From: Lutibacter sp. B1
GTDB taxonomy: Bacteria; Bacteroidota; Bacteroidia; Flavobacteriales; Flavobacteriaceae
Direction of reading: 5' to 3'
DNA: 64,000 bases
Assembly: GCF_012524075.1 (NCBI RefSeq)
Contig: NZ_JAAZUI010000008.1
Coordinates: forward strand, 62,001-126,000
The notes under the pieces are model-generated. The model worked only from the letters and a program-made list of their open reading frames with translations. It had not been told where the DNA came from and searched no databases. Position numbers and translations under genes: made by a program. Below, one piece after another: positions 1 to 8,436 of the stretch. The stretch's first letter is position 1; each line of letters begins with the position of its first letter.

Positions 1-4
1 GAAC

Positions 5-1315
5 TTGGACCCTGAACCCACGATTTTATTAATATTTTTAACTCAAACTTTTAATTATTGGCTTGTAATCAGCTTAATAGCACTTATTTTATTGTTAACC
101 TCATCAGCATTAATTTCAGGTGCAGAAGTGGCTTTTTTTTCGCTGTCACAAACCGATTTAAATTTAGCTTCGGAGTCAAAATCCAGTAAAGAAAAAACCG
201 TTGTAAGTTTATTGCAAAACCCTCAAAAACTGTTAGCTACCATATTAATTTCAAATAATTTTATAAATATTTTAATTGTTTTAATATTTGCGTACATAGG
301 TGATTTTATATTTAGCGGTATAGCATCAATTCTTTTAAAATTTTTAATAGAAGTTGTGCTGGTAACTTTTTTAATTTTGCTTTTTGGTGAAGTTTTACCC
401 AAAGTATATGCTTCCAGAAATTCACTGAAATTCGCTTCATTTATGGCTTATCCTATAAAAATAGTTGATTATTCGTTGTCGTTTATAAGTGTTCCATTAA
501 TGAATTTAACGAATATAATTGAAAATAAATTAGGGAAAAAGAAATCAAGTTTGTCTGTAGAAAAATTATCTCAGGCTTTAGAACTTACTTCAAATGAATC
601 TACTACAAAAGATGAACAAAAGATTTTAGAAGGTATTGTAAATTTTGGGAATACTGAAACAGCTCAAATAATGACACCTCGTATTGATATTTTTGCGCTT
701 TCTACAAAAGAATCGTACTCGGATGTGATTTCTAAAATAGTAACTAAAGGCTATTCAAGAAATCCTGTTTATAATGAAAATATTGATGATATTGTTGGGG
801 TTTTATACGCAAAAGATCTTTTACTTCATTTAAATAAAACTGATTTTAATTGGCAAAGTTTGATTAGAGATCCTTATTTTGTTCCTGAAAATAAAAAATT
901 GGACGATTTGTTAAAAGAATTTCAAGAAAAGAAAAATCATTTGGCAATTGTAGTTGATGAATATGGTGGAACAAGCGGAATAATTACATTAGAAGATGTT
1001 ATTGAAGAAATTGTTGGAGATATTAGTGATGAGTTTGATGATGATGATATTTCTTATTCTAAACTCGACGACAGTAATTTTTTGTTTGAAGGAAAAACCA
1101 ATTTGAAAGATTTTTATAAAATTTTAGAAATAGATAACTCTGAAATTTTTGAAGAAAATAAAGGTGAGTCTGAAACAATTGCAGGATTTATTTTAGAAGT
1201 ACATGGTAAATTTCCGAAGAAAAGTGAAATAATAAAATTTGAGAATTTTTTATTTAAAGTTGAATCTATGGATAAAAAAAGGCTTAAAAGAATTAAAGTT
1301 ACAATAAAAAGGTAG
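5..1315 (+). CDS. gldE: Gliding-motility-associated protein GldE (CNNM/CorC-type CBS membrane protein)
   Basis: A 436-residue inner-membrane protein. A DUF21/CNNM-type membrane domain with about four hydrophobic segments fills residues 20-170. A CBS-domain pair starts near residue 220 (MTPRIDIF) and runs to about 340, and a CorC_HlyC-like domain ends the protein. The family includes Mg/Co efflux proteins. The gliding assignment rests on gldD starting 9 bases downstream, a gene pair typical of gliding Bacteroidota; GldE is thought to help GldD, but its exact biochemistry is unknown. The start used is TTG at base 5. Only four bases lie upstream in this window, so an earlier start cannot be excluded. 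Confidence 0.88.
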   Translation: MDPEPTILLIFLTQTFNYWLVISLIALILLLTSSALISGAEVAFFSLSQTDLNLASESKSSKEKTVVSLLQNPQKLLATILISNNFINILIVLIFAYIGDFIFSGIASILLKFLIEVVLVTFLILLFGEVLPKVYASRNSLKFASFMAYPIKIVDYSLSFISVPLMNLTNIIENKLGKKKSSLSVEKLSQALELTSNESTTKDEQKILEGIVNFGNTETAQIMTPRIDIFALSTKESYSDVISKIVTKGYSRNPVYNENIDDIVGVLYAKDLLLHLNKTDFNWQSLIRDPYFVPENKKLDDLLKEFQEKKNHLAIVVDEYGGTSGIITLEDVIEEIVGDISDEFDDDDISYSKLDDSNFLFEGKTNLKDFYKILEIDNSEIFEENKGESETIAGFILEVHGKFPKKSEIIKFENFLFKVESMDKKRLKRIKVTIKR

Positions 1316-1324
1316 CTTAGTAAT

Positions 1325-1879
1325 ATGATGAAAAATTTTGGAATACTTTTTATATTGGCAACTATTGTTATTTCTTGTAAAAATGAAACTTTACCCAAGC
1401 CAAAATCATATTTAAAACTTCAATATCCGGAAGCTGTTTATAAAAAAATTGAGACAGATTGTCCATATAATTTTGAAATATCAAACTCTTCTAACTTTAA
1501 TTTAAAAAACAATTGTTGGGCTAGTATTGAATATCCTCAAATAAAAGCTACAATTCATGTAACTTATAGAGCGGTAAATAATAATTTGGAAGAAATTTTA
1601 AAAGAAGTAGAAAAACTTACTTTTGAGCATACCATAAAAGCAAATGCAATTAATGCAATTCCGTATGAGAATTTAGATAAAAGAGTATTTGCCAAATTGT
1701 ATAATATTGAAGGAGATGTAGCAACAAATATACAATTTAGAGCTACCGATAGCGTTAAGCATGTTCTTTCAGGATCGTTGTATTTTTATGCAAAACCTAA
1801 TTACGATTCAATTTTACCCGCAATTAAATATATAGAAAAAGATATAGTTCATTTAGTTGAAACTTTAGAATGGAAATGA
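1325..1879 (+). CDS. gldD: Gliding motility lipoprotein GldD
   Basis: A 184-residue predicted lipoprotein. The signal peptide ends in a lipobox with Cys18 (IVISCKNE), so it should be lipidated after export. The body (PKPKSYLKLQYPEAVYK near the N-terminus) is typical of GldD, a protein required for gliding and type IX secretion in Flavobacterium; its molecular role is not defined. It lies 9 bases after gldE and overlaps the heme A synthase gene by 10 bases, so the three are probably co-transcribed. Two consecutive ATG codons open the frame; either could be the start. Confidence 0.9.
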   Translation: MMKNFGILFILATIVISCKNETLPKPKSYLKLQYPEAVYKKIETDCPYNFEISNSSNFNLKNNCWASIEYPQIKATIHVTYRAVNNNLEEILKEVEKLTFEHTIKANAINAIPYENLDKRVFAKLYNIEGDVATNIQFRATDSVKHVLSGSLYFYAKPNYDSILPAIKYIEKDIVHLVETLEWK

Positions 1880-2931
1880 GAATAACTAATTATAAGTACA
1901 CAAAAACAATTAGAATTTGGTTGTTAATAGGTTTAATTATGTTAATTGGACAAGTAATTTTAGGAGGAATTACCCGATTAACAGGCTCAGGCCTTTCAAT
2001 TACAAGATGGGATGTTATAACAGGTGTTATACCTCCGTTAAATTCTGAACAATGGATAAATGAATTTGAATTGTATAAACAAACTCCTCAGTTTCATAAA
2101 ATAAATTCAACATTTACATTAAAGGATTTTAAATTTATTTACTTCTGGGAATATTTTCACAGGCTTTGGGTTAGAACGCTTGGATTTATATTTTTGATAC
2201 CATTTATCTTTTTTGTTGTTAAAAAGAAAATAGATTTTTATTTGATAAAAAGACTTGCTTTGGTGGTTTTGTTAACTATAATTACTGCTTCAGCAGGTTG
2301 GATAATGGTACAAAGCGGTTTGGTAAACAGGCCTTGGGTAAATGCATATAAACTTACCATACATTTTGTATTAGCACTATTAGTAATAGCGGCAATGGTT
2401 GAAACTGTAGCCGATGTTTATATGTTTGGCACTAAAAAATCTACCAATTTTAAAAAATTAGTTCTTGGAATTTTAGGTATAACATTTATACAAATGATTT
2501 TTGCCGGACTTATGTCTGGGATGAAAGCAGGATTATATTACCCAAGTTGGCCTGATATGAACGGAGAATTTATACCCGAAGTTTTACTAGATTCTAAAAA
2601 TTGGAATTGGGGAAATATGATAAATTATGATAGTTATTTGTTTGCTCCTGCCTTAATACAATTTATTCATAGAATGCTGGCTTACATTTTAGTTTTGCTA
2701 ACAATTTATATGTACTTTAAATTAAAAGGTAAAATTGTAACAACTTCTAAAAGATGGGTTAATTTTTCATTAACTTTTGTATTTATACAGGTTACTTTAG
2801 GAGTATTAACTGTATTAAATGTTGAAGGGAAAATACCATTATTTTTAGGTGTAAGTCACCAATTAGTAGGCTTGTTGTATTTTATGAGTTTACTGTTTTT
2901 ATATTATTCTTTAAGAAAAAGTAAACTATAA
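1870..2931 (+). CDS. ctaA: Heme A synthase, COX15/CtaA family
   Basis: A 353-residue polytopic membrane protein with about eight transmembrane segments. It matches the COX15/CtaA family, which oxidises the C8 methyl of heme O to give heme A for aa3-type cytochrome oxidases. Histidines expected to bind heme occur in EYFHRLWVR, TIHFVLALL, QFIHRMLAY and VSHQLVG, in the two-by-two arrangement of the family. The start overlaps gldD by 10 bases; ATG at 1876 (third codon) is an alternative. A hairpin terminator follows directly. It implies that the cell makes an aerobic heme-copper oxidase, consistent with the O2-tolerant hydrogenase later in the window. Confidence 0.92.
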   Translation: MEMRITNYKYTKTIRIWLLIGLIMLIGQVILGGITRLTGSGLSITRWDVITGVIPPLNSEQWINEFELYKQTPQFHKINSTFTLKDFKFIYFWEYFHRLWVRTLGFIFLIPFIFFVVKKKIDFYLIKRLALVVLLTIITASAGWIMVQSGLVNRPWVNAYKLTIHFVLALLVIAAMVETVADVYMFGTKKSTNFKKLVLGILGITFIQMIFAGLMSGMKAGLYYPSWPDMNGEFIPEVLLDSKNWNWGNMINYDSYLFAPALIQFIHRMLAYILVLLTIYMYFKLKGKIVTTSKRWVNFSLTFVFIQVTLGVLTVLNVEGKIPLFLGVSHQLVGLLYFMSLLFLYYSLRKSKL

Positions 2932-2936
2932 AAAAA

Positions 2937-2963
2937 CTCCAATAGCCTGGCTATTGGAGTTTT
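2937..2963. terminator. Bidirectional hairpin terminator between ctaA and the lipoprotein gene
   Basis: Arms CTCCAATAGCC and GGCTATTGGAG pair perfectly around a single central base. A run of A precedes the hairpin and TTTT follows it, so it can act on both strands. It sits between convergent genes. Confidence 0.85.
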
Positions 2964-2987
2964 AGAATGTTTTAGAACTAAAAAATC

Positions 2988-3275
2988 TTAGTTTTCTACT
3001 GCTTCTTTAACAGCATCAACACCTTCTTTAACTTCTTTTACAGTTTCTTTTGTAGTATCTACAGCATCTTTTACTTTTGCAGCAGTACTGTCAATAACTT
3101 CTTCAGTTGCTTCAGCAGCATCTTTTACTGCATCTTCAGTTGCTTCAGCAGCGTCTTTAACAGTTTCTTCAGTTGCTTCAACAGCATCATTCATGTCTTT
3201 TTTAGTAGATTCTTTACATGACATAGCAAGAACACCAATAAGTGCAATTGCAATTAAAAATTTGATTTTTTTCAT
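2988..3275 (-). CDS. Small lipoprotein with amphipathic Ala/Glu/Lys repeats
   Basis: About 95 residues from the chosen start. The signal peptide MKKIKFLIAIALIGVLAMSC ends in a lipobox with Cys20. The mature part is a low-complexity helix built from about 11-residue units of the type DAAEATEDAVK, rich in A, E, K, D and T, resembling apolipoprotein- or YtxH-like amphipathic helices. The function is not known; a periplasmic or outer-membrane envelope role is inferred. An upstream in-frame start at 3314 would add 13 hydrophilic residues before the signal peptide. It is rejected because the -7 promoter element at 3312-3319 would overlap it, so transcription should begin downstream. Confidence 0.8.
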   Translation of the reverse strand: MKKIKFLIAIALIGVLAMSCKESTKKDMNDAVEATEETVKDAAEATEDAVKDAAEATEEVIDSTAAKVKDAVDTTKETVKEVKEGVDAVKEAVEN

Positions 3276-3311
3276 CTTCGATTGATTTTTATTGTTTGTA
3301 CAAATTAACAA

Positions 3312-3319
3312 CAAATATA
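3312..3319 (-). promoter_or_regulatory. TANNTTTG promoter element for the repeat lipoprotein gene
   Basis: The minus strand reads TATATTTG, a full match to the Bacteroidota -7 element. Transcription should start near 3305, about 30 bases before the ATG at 3275. This decides the start codon of the lipoprotein gene. Confidence 0.65.
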
Positions 3320-3337
3320 TTATAGTTTAAAATTAAT

Positions 3338-3715
3338 TTATTCAGTTTTTTTAAATATTTTATCAATTTCTACTGTTTTTGTTACAGAATACAAATCTCC
3401 ACCGGCAATTTCGCCTATTTTATTGGCTATATCGTCTTTAGAAAGCTTATTTGCATCATAAGTAAACTGCCCTTTTTTGTCTTCAAAACTAACTTTTGAG
3501 TACGAAATCCCGTCAACTTTTGATAATTTTGACTCAATTGTGCGCGCGCAACCAATCTCACACGTCATCCCTTCAATGTCAACTTCAACACTTTTATAAT
3601 TTGCAACTATATCTTCTTTCTTTTCTTTTTGATTTTCAGGTGATGCTTCTTTTTTAGCTTCGTTACAAGAAATTAAAAAAAAGATACTAAAAAAAAGGAG
3701 CGTTAATTTTTTCAT
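3338..3715 (-). CDS. Lipoprotein with a heavy-metal-associated (HMA-like) domain
   Basis: A 125-residue protein with a signal peptide and a lipobox at Cys17 (FFLISCNEA), a charged linker to about residue 42, then a ferredoxin-like HMA domain. The metal-binding loop reads GMTCEIGCARTI, giving Cys-x3-Cys instead of the usual Cys-x2-Cys of copper chaperones and P-type ATPases. The beta-alpha-beta remainder (VDGISYSKVSFEDKKGQF) is typical. A periplasmic role in copper or other thiophilic metal binding is inferred. It lies 62 bases upstream (on the minus strand) of the repeat lipoprotein but probably has its own transcript, since that gene has its own promoter element. Confidence 0.82.
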   Translation of the reverse strand: MKKLTLLFFSIFFLISCNEAKKEASPENQKEKKEDIVANYKSVEVDIEGMTCEIGCARTIESKLSKVDGISYSKVSFEDKKGQFTYDANKLSKDDIANKIGEIAGGDLYSVTKTVEIDKIFKKTE

Positions 3716-3769
3716 AATTAGAATTTTATAAAATATTTATGCGAATTTATAAACTAAAAATTTCAAATC

Positions 3770-3783
3770 CGAATATTTATTCG
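3770..3783. promoter_or_regulatory. Perfect 14-bp palindrome between divergent genes (possible operator)
   Basis: CGAATATTTATTCG is a perfect inverted repeat in the 92-bp gap between the HMA lipoprotein (minus) and the EamA permease (plus). It abuts GATTTTTG at 3783-3790, one mismatch from a TANNTTTG element for the plus-strand gene. An operator function is inferred only from position and symmetry. Confidence 0.4.
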
Positions 3784-3807
3784 ATTTTTGCTTTTTTAAA
3801 TTGATAA

Positions 3808-4677
3808 ATGGAGCAAAAAAAACTACGTTGGGTTTATTTAATAACGCTTTCAATTATTTGGGGGAGTTCATTTATTTTAATAAAAAAAGGGTTGGTGGGC
3901 TTAACTCCAACTCAGTTAGGCGCTCTTCGTATTGTTTTTACTACTATTTTTTTAGGTTCATTTGGTTTTAAAAGTATTAGGAATGTGAAACCAAAAGAAT
4001 GGAAATGGTTAGCGTGGTCAGGATTTTTTGGTTCTTTTTTTCCTCCGTTTTTATTCGCATTGGCACAAACAAAAATTGATAGTTCAATTGCTTCTATTTT
4101 AAATTCATTAACACCATTAAATACTGTTATTTTAGGAGTTTCATTTTTTGGATTTATAATTACCAGAAGACAAGTTTTTGGAGTATTAATTGGTCTTATT
4201 GGCACCGTAATATTGATAAGTAAAGGAGGAGAGTTTTCTTCAAACCAAAATTTTTGGTATTCATTTTTAATAATTATAGCCTCTTTAGGGTATGCTTTAA
4301 ATATTAATATTCTTAAAAAACATTTGGAGGGTTTAAGCGCTTTAGCTATTAGTGTTGGTCATTTTGTTTTAATAGGGTTGCCTGCTTTTATTATTTTAAT
4401 TTACACAGGATTTTTCAATACAATTTTCGAATCTAAAGAAATGCAAATTGCAGTTTTGTACGTATTAATACTATCTTTTTTTGGAACTGCAATTGCAAAA
4501 CTATTATTTAATAAAATGATAAAAATATCGAGTCCGGTTTTTGCAGCATCAGTTACTTACACAATTCCTTTAACTGCAGTTTTATGGGGAATTTTGGACG
4601 GTGAAAATATAAGCTTAACGCAACTGGTAGGAGGAGTAATAATTTTATTAGGCGTGTATTTAGCTAACAGAAAATAA
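3808..4677 (+). CDS. EamA/DMT-family permease
   Basis: A 289-residue inner-membrane protein with about ten hydrophobic segments arranged as two EamA repeats. The first repeat begins near residue 8 (YLITLSIIWGSSFILIKKGL) and the second near residue 150 (YSFLIIIASLGYALNINILKK). Drug/metabolite transporters of this family export amino acids, nucleotides or drugs, and the substrate cannot be predicted here. It appears to be a single-gene unit with a strong terminator immediately after it and no functional link to its neighbours. Confidence 0.88.
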   Translation: MEQKKLRWVYLITLSIIWGSSFILIKKGLVGLTPTQLGALRIVFTTIFLGSFGFKSIRNVKPKEWKWLAWSGFFGSFFPPFLFALAQTKIDSSIASILNSLTPLNTVILGVSFFGFIITRRQVFGVLIGLIGTVILISKGGEFSSNQNFWYSFLIIIASLGYALNINILKKHLEGLSALAISVGHFVLIGLPAFIILIYTGFFNTIFESKEMQIAVLYVLILSFFGTAIAKLLFNKMIKISSPVFAASVTYTIPLTAVLWGILDGENISLTQLVGGVIILLGVYLANRK

Positions 4678-4679
4678 AA

Positions 4680-4707
4680 AACCGAAACAAATTTGTTTCG
4701 GTTTTTT
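4680..4707. terminator. Bidirectional hairpin terminator after the EamA gene
   Basis: AACCGAAACAAA is followed directly by its reverse complement TTTGTTTCGGTT, flanked by A-rich sequence on the left and a T run on the right. It separates the convergent permease and M16 peptidase genes. Confidence 0.88.
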
Positions 4708-4727
4708 AAAATGTATGCTATTGTTTT

Positions 4728-6782
4728 TTATTCAAAATCACTTTCGGTAACTCCTTCATTAATTTTAGCATCAATTAAAGTGAATTCAACATTTTGAGGT
4801 CCTAAACTTCCTGTTTTAATTCCAGGGAATTTTACGCCGTTAAATTCTTTGTAATTACTATAACTAGCTTCTTGGTTTTGAGTTTGACCTCCCATACTAA
4901 TTGTTTGAGCTTCTTTAACTTTTAAACCTGTTTCAACATCAAAATAGATAGAAGTTGAAACAATATCTCCTTTAGTGGTAATTACATAAGCATCTTTTCC
5001 TTCAATAAGTTCAATACCTGTAAGTTTAGAGTTTTCATTATTTAATAAACCCATTTCTAAAAATGTACCTAAAGTATAATTCATTTCACCTGCCATTGCA
5101 GGAGGTAAAGGCTGTTTATTCATAAAAACGCCATCTTTAGTCATAACCACTTTCATCATTACATTTCCGCCCATACTTGTTTCTCTTGCATATTTTTCAG
5201 TAGTTCTTTTTTCAGTATTTTGAATGGTATTACCCATAGCATTAGCTTCATATGTTACCAATGTACTAGCTAATGATTTTATTTTATCTAAACCTCCAAT
5301 AGCATTAAAGTAATTTTCAATAACAGTTTGTTTTGTAACATTGGCCGGAACTTCTTTTTTCATTTCAGGTTTAGAAGCAGGGTTTGCTTCTTTATCAAAA
5401 TAATTGATTTTATAAGGAAGTTTTTCTAAGTTTGGTAATACATCTATTGCCTTACTTGTAACAACAATTCTGGTATTGTCTTCACTAAAATATTTTTGAG
5501 CAACTCTTTGAATATCATCAACAGTAACAGCGTTTAGCTTTGCTAAGTATGTTTCGTAAAAATCTTCAGGTAAATTATTGGTTTTAATGTTTAGAGCATA
5601 TCGAGCAACTGTTTCGGGTTTTTCAATATTTCTAACAAAACTACCTACATAAGCAGCTTTTACATTTTTAAGTTCATCTTCAGTAACTTTTTGACTTCTG
5701 ATTTCTTTTAGCTCTTTCATTATTTCAATCACAGTGCTATCAACAACAGCATTTCTAACTTGTGCGCCTGCGTAAAACATTGCAGGAGTATATTTTTCTG
5801 CACTTAAATCAGATCTGGCTCCGTAAGTATAACCATTCTCTTCACGTAAATTCATATTTAAGTGACTGTTAAAATCGCCACCAAATATTCTGTTTGCTAA
5901 CAAAGCGGCATGGTAATCGTTATCACTCATTTTAAAATCAACGGTGTTTACAACTGTTACGTCAGATTGAACAGCATTTGGCATGTCTATAAAATCAATT
6001 TCAGTTTTTGAAATATTTTCAGGAACCGGCAAGGTGTAAGTTGGAAGTGTTCCTTTTTGCCATTTACTGAAATTTTTGGTTATTAATTTTTTTACATCCT
6101 TAAAATTAACATCTCCGGTAATTACTAAATAAGCATTATTTGGTTTGAAGTAAGTACTATAGAAGTTTTGAACATCGGCTAAAGTTACTTTTGAAGCAGA
6201 TTCTTGTGTTGAGAATTCTCCATAAGGATGATTTTTTCCATAAGCAAGAGCGTATTGAACTCTGTTTGAGATGTTGCCAACACTTTTTTCTTCTGATTTG
6301 ATACCGTCTAATAAAATGTTTAATTGTTTATCAAATTCGTCTTGAGTAAAAATCGGGTTTAAAGCTGCATCTGCAGTTAATTCTAATACTCTTGGAAAAT
6401 ATTTAGACAGTGAACTGGCTCTGGCACTTTGGCTGGAAAAGAAAATTCGAGCTCCTAAATAATCAACTTCTTCATTAAAATCGTCTTTACTAATAGTTTT
6501 GGATCCTGCTCCAAGCATACTTCCGGTTAAACTTTTTACGCCGGCTTTATCTCCTTCAAATACAGGATTGTTATCAATAGTTAAAGTGGCTGATACTCTT
6601 GGTAATTTATGATTTTCAACTACCAGAACTTTTAAGCCATTTTTTAATTCGAAAGTTTGAGGTTTTCCTAAATTAATTTTTGGTGAAGATCCCGGTTTTG
6701 GTTGAACTGATCTATCTATTTGGGCAGACATTGAAAATGTCAATAAAAATACAGTTAGTATTGATATAATTTTTGTTTTCAT
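4728..6782 (-). CDS. M16-family peptidase homologue, probably catalytically inactive partner subunit, with C-terminal LolA-like domain
   Basis: A 684-residue exported protein. A signal peptide (about residues 1-20, ending SAQ) precedes two M16 lobes spanning about 40-470. The place where the zinc motif HxxEH should lie reads LTGSMLGAGSK, so no metal site is present; such copies act as the substrate-binding partner of an active M16 subunit. Residues about 500-684 form an extra beta-rich domain (VTYEANAMGNT, TKGDIVSTSIYFDVETGLKV) that looks like a LolA-type lipid-binding sheet. The gene follows the active paralogue by 14 bases, so the two are probably co-expressed as a periplasmic heterodimer. 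The substrate is unknown. Confidence 0.86.
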   Translation of the reverse strand: MKTKIISILTVFLLTFSMSAQIDRSVQPKPGSSPKINLGKPQTFELKNGLKVLVVENHKLPRVSATLTIDNNPVFEGDKAGVKSLTGSMLGAGSKTISKDDFNEEVDYLGARIFFSSQSARASSLSKYFPRVLELTADAALNPIFTQDEFDKQLNILLDGIKSEEKSVGNISNRVQYALAYGKNHPYGEFSTQESASKVTLADVQNFYSTYFKPNNAYLVITGDVNFKDVKKLITKNFSKWQKGTLPTYTLPVPENISKTEIDFIDMPNAVQSDVTVVNTVDFKMSDNDYHAALLANRIFGGDFNSHLNMNLREENGYTYGARSDLSAEKYTPAMFYAGAQVRNAVVDSTVIEIMKELKEIRSQKVTEDELKNVKAAYVGSFVRNIEKPETVARYALNIKTNNLPEDFYETYLAKLNAVTVDDIQRVAQKYFSEDNTRIVVTSKAIDVLPNLEKLPYKINYFDKEANPASKPEMKKEVPANVTKQTVIENYFNAIGGLDKIKSLASTLVTYEANAMGNTIQNTEKRTTEKYARETSMGGNVMMKVVMTKDGVFMNKQPLPPAMAGEMNYTLGTFLEMGLLNNENSKLTGIELIEGKDAYVITTKGDIVSTSIYFDVETGLKVKEAQTISMGGQTQNQEASYSNYKEFNGVKFPGIKTGSLGPQNVEFTLIDAKINEGVTESDFE

Positions 6783-6796
6783 GTTTGGTAAATGTT

Positions 6797-8116
6797 TTAT
6801 TCTTTATCTTTTTCTGGTAAATAATCTAAAACTAAGCGTTGGCTTGGTTTTAAATACTTTTTAGCAACATCTCTAATTTCTTCTCTGGTAATAGAATTGT
6901 AAATATCAATTTCTGTATTAATTAAATTAATATCATCATACAATAAATAATAAGTTGCTAAAGAGTTTGCAATACCTTCAACACTTGAATTAGAGTTTAC
7001 AAATTGATTTTCAAACTTATTTCTAAGTTTTTGAAGTTCTTTTTCAGAAATTAATTCGGTTTGAATTTTTACAATCTCTTCGTCTATTTCATTTACCAAA
7101 TCATCTAAGGTGTTTTCGCCTAAAGGAAGTGAAAGCACAATATAAGCTCCATAATCTTCTAAAGAATAATTAAATGCGGCAACTTGTAGCGCTTTTTTCT
7201 TTTCGTCTACTAGTTTTTTATAAAGGCGAGAACTTTTACCGTCGCTTAAAATGGTTGAAACCATATCTAAAACTCTTGCATCGCGTGTTGTCATTGCAGG
7301 AGTTCTGTAAACAGTAAATACTGCAGGTATTTGAATGTTTGGGTCCTCGTATGTTACATTTAATTCTTCTTCAATTGGATCTTCATTTATAACGTTACGT
7401 TCTATAGTTTCTCCTTTTGGAATGTCACCAAAATAATCTTCAATCATTTTTTTTGTTGAAGTAGGATCAATATCTCCCGCTACAACAAGTACAGCGTTGT
7501 TAGGAATATAGAATTTTTTATTAAACGCTTGAAATTCTTCTAATGTGGCAGCATCTAAATGATCCATAGAACCAATTGTTGTCCATCTATACGGATGTTT
7601 TTTAAATAGACTTTTAAACATTTCACCAGTCCATTGACCGTAAGGTGAATTGTCAACACGCAATCTCTTTTCTTCTTTAACTACTTCATTTTGAGTATCT
7701 ACGCCAATTTGATTGATAATTGGATGTAGCATTCTTTCGGATTCCATCCATAAGCCTAATTCAACATTATTTGAAGGGAAAACTTCATAATAATAAGTTC
7801 TGTCTTGTGTGGTGTTAGCATTGTTTGTTCCTCCATTAGAAGATACAATTTTAAACCATTCACCTCTTTCTATATTTTCAGTACCTTCAAATAAAAGGTG
7901 TTCAAAAAAGTGTGCAAAACCGGTTCGTTCAGGGTTTTCATCTTTGGCTCCTACATGGTACATTACTGATGTTGTAACAACAGGTGCCGAATTGTCTTGA
8001 TGTAAAATTACATGTAAGCCATTGTCTAAGTCGTACTCTTCAAACTCAACTTTTTGTGCAAAAATACTAATGCTTAAAAAGAGAGTTAAAAAGCTAAGAA
8101 AATAATTTTTTTTCAT
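6797..8116 (-). CDS. M16-family zinc peptidase (active subunit)
   Basis: A 439-residue exported metallopeptidase. The signal peptide ends at about residue 20 (ISIFAQ). The inverted zinc motif HFFEH is present (ERTGFAHFFEHLLFEGTENI), with the further Glu ligand expected in NEVVKEEKRLR about 75 residues on. The C-terminal M16 lobe contains the usual R/Y substrate-binding region (SSRLYKKLVDEKKKAL). It is the first gene of a two-gene minus-strand unit with the inactive M16 homologue. It probably degrades peptides in the periplasm; a role in peptide-substrate turnover near the envelope is inference. Confidence 0.9.
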   Translation of the reverse strand: MKKNYFLSFLTLFLSISIFAQKVEFEEYDLDNGLHVILHQDNSAPVVTTSVMYHVGAKDENPERTGFAHFFEHLLFEGTENIERGEWFKIVSSNGGTNNANTTQDRTYYYEVFPSNNVELGLWMESERMLHPIINQIGVDTQNEVVKEEKRLRVDNSPYGQWTGEMFKSLFKKHPYRWTTIGSMDHLDAATLEEFQAFNKKFYIPNNAVLVVAGDIDPTSTKKMIEDYFGDIPKGETIERNVINEDPIEEELNVTYEDPNIQIPAVFTVYRTPAMTTRDARVLDMVSTILSDGKSSRLYKKLVDEKKKALQVAAFNYSLEDYGAYIVLSLPLGENTLDDLVNEIDEEIVKIQTELISEKELQKLRNKFENQFVNSNSSVEGIANSLATYYLLYDDINLINTEIDIYNSITREEIRDVAKKYLKPSQRLVLDYLPEKDKE

Positions 8117-8309
8117 AGTTATAAATAGGTTTGTTAAAATTTTATTATGTGTATATGACGCATGTTTTAGTTTGATGTTACAATTCTGAAAGGTTAGATT
8201 TTAAACATACAAGTCTTTATCATAGCATTAATACTGATTAAAAGTATCAAACTTTTAGTTATTTTACCCGAATAATTTAAAAATTAACAGAATATTAATA
8301 AAATAATTT

Positions 8310-8344
8310 AAATCACTCATAATGAGTGATTTCTTTAAAGAAAT
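8310..8344. repeat. Two overlapping perfect palindromes upstream of the rplU promoter
   Basis: Arms AAATCACTCAT (8310-8320) and ATGAGTGATTT (8322-8332) pair perfectly around one base. ATTTCTTTAAAGAAAT (8329-8344) is a second perfect palindrome overlapping the first by four bases. The first has no T run after it, so a terminator is less likely than an operator or DNA cruciform-type element. They end just upstream of the -33 region of rplU. Confidence 0.55.
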
Positions 8345-8349
8345 TTTGT

Positions 8350-8380
8350 TTTGTTGAATAAGAAAAAAGTCATATATTTG
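8350..8380 (+). promoter_or_regulatory. Promoter of rplU-rpmA
   Basis: TTTG at 8350-8353 is followed after 19 bases by TATATTTG at 8373-8380, matching both the -33 and -7 elements of Bacteroidota housekeeping promoters. Transcription should begin near 8386, giving a leader of about 50 bases before rplU. Confidence 0.85.
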
Positions 8381-8436
8381 CACCCGCCTTAATTAAAATA
8401 AGGTAGTAAAAATTAATAATAGCGAAAAATTAACTT

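Larger units (their letters stand above)
8117..8436. other. 320-bp intergenic region between the M16 unit and rplU
   Basis: No gene is visible here. The left part is plain AT-rich DNA. The right part holds two overlapping perfect palindromes (8310-8332 and 8329-8344) and the rplU promoter (8350-8380), which are listed separately. Confidence 0.7.

Noticed and set aside
3276-3314. Upstream in-frame start adding 13 residues to the repeat lipoprotein
   Set aside because: It places hydrophilic residues before a normal signal peptide and overlaps the predicted -7 element at 3312-3319.
8310-8332. Rho-independent terminator upstream of rplU
   Set aside because: There is no T run after the stem on either strand, and both neighbouring genes are transcribed away from it.
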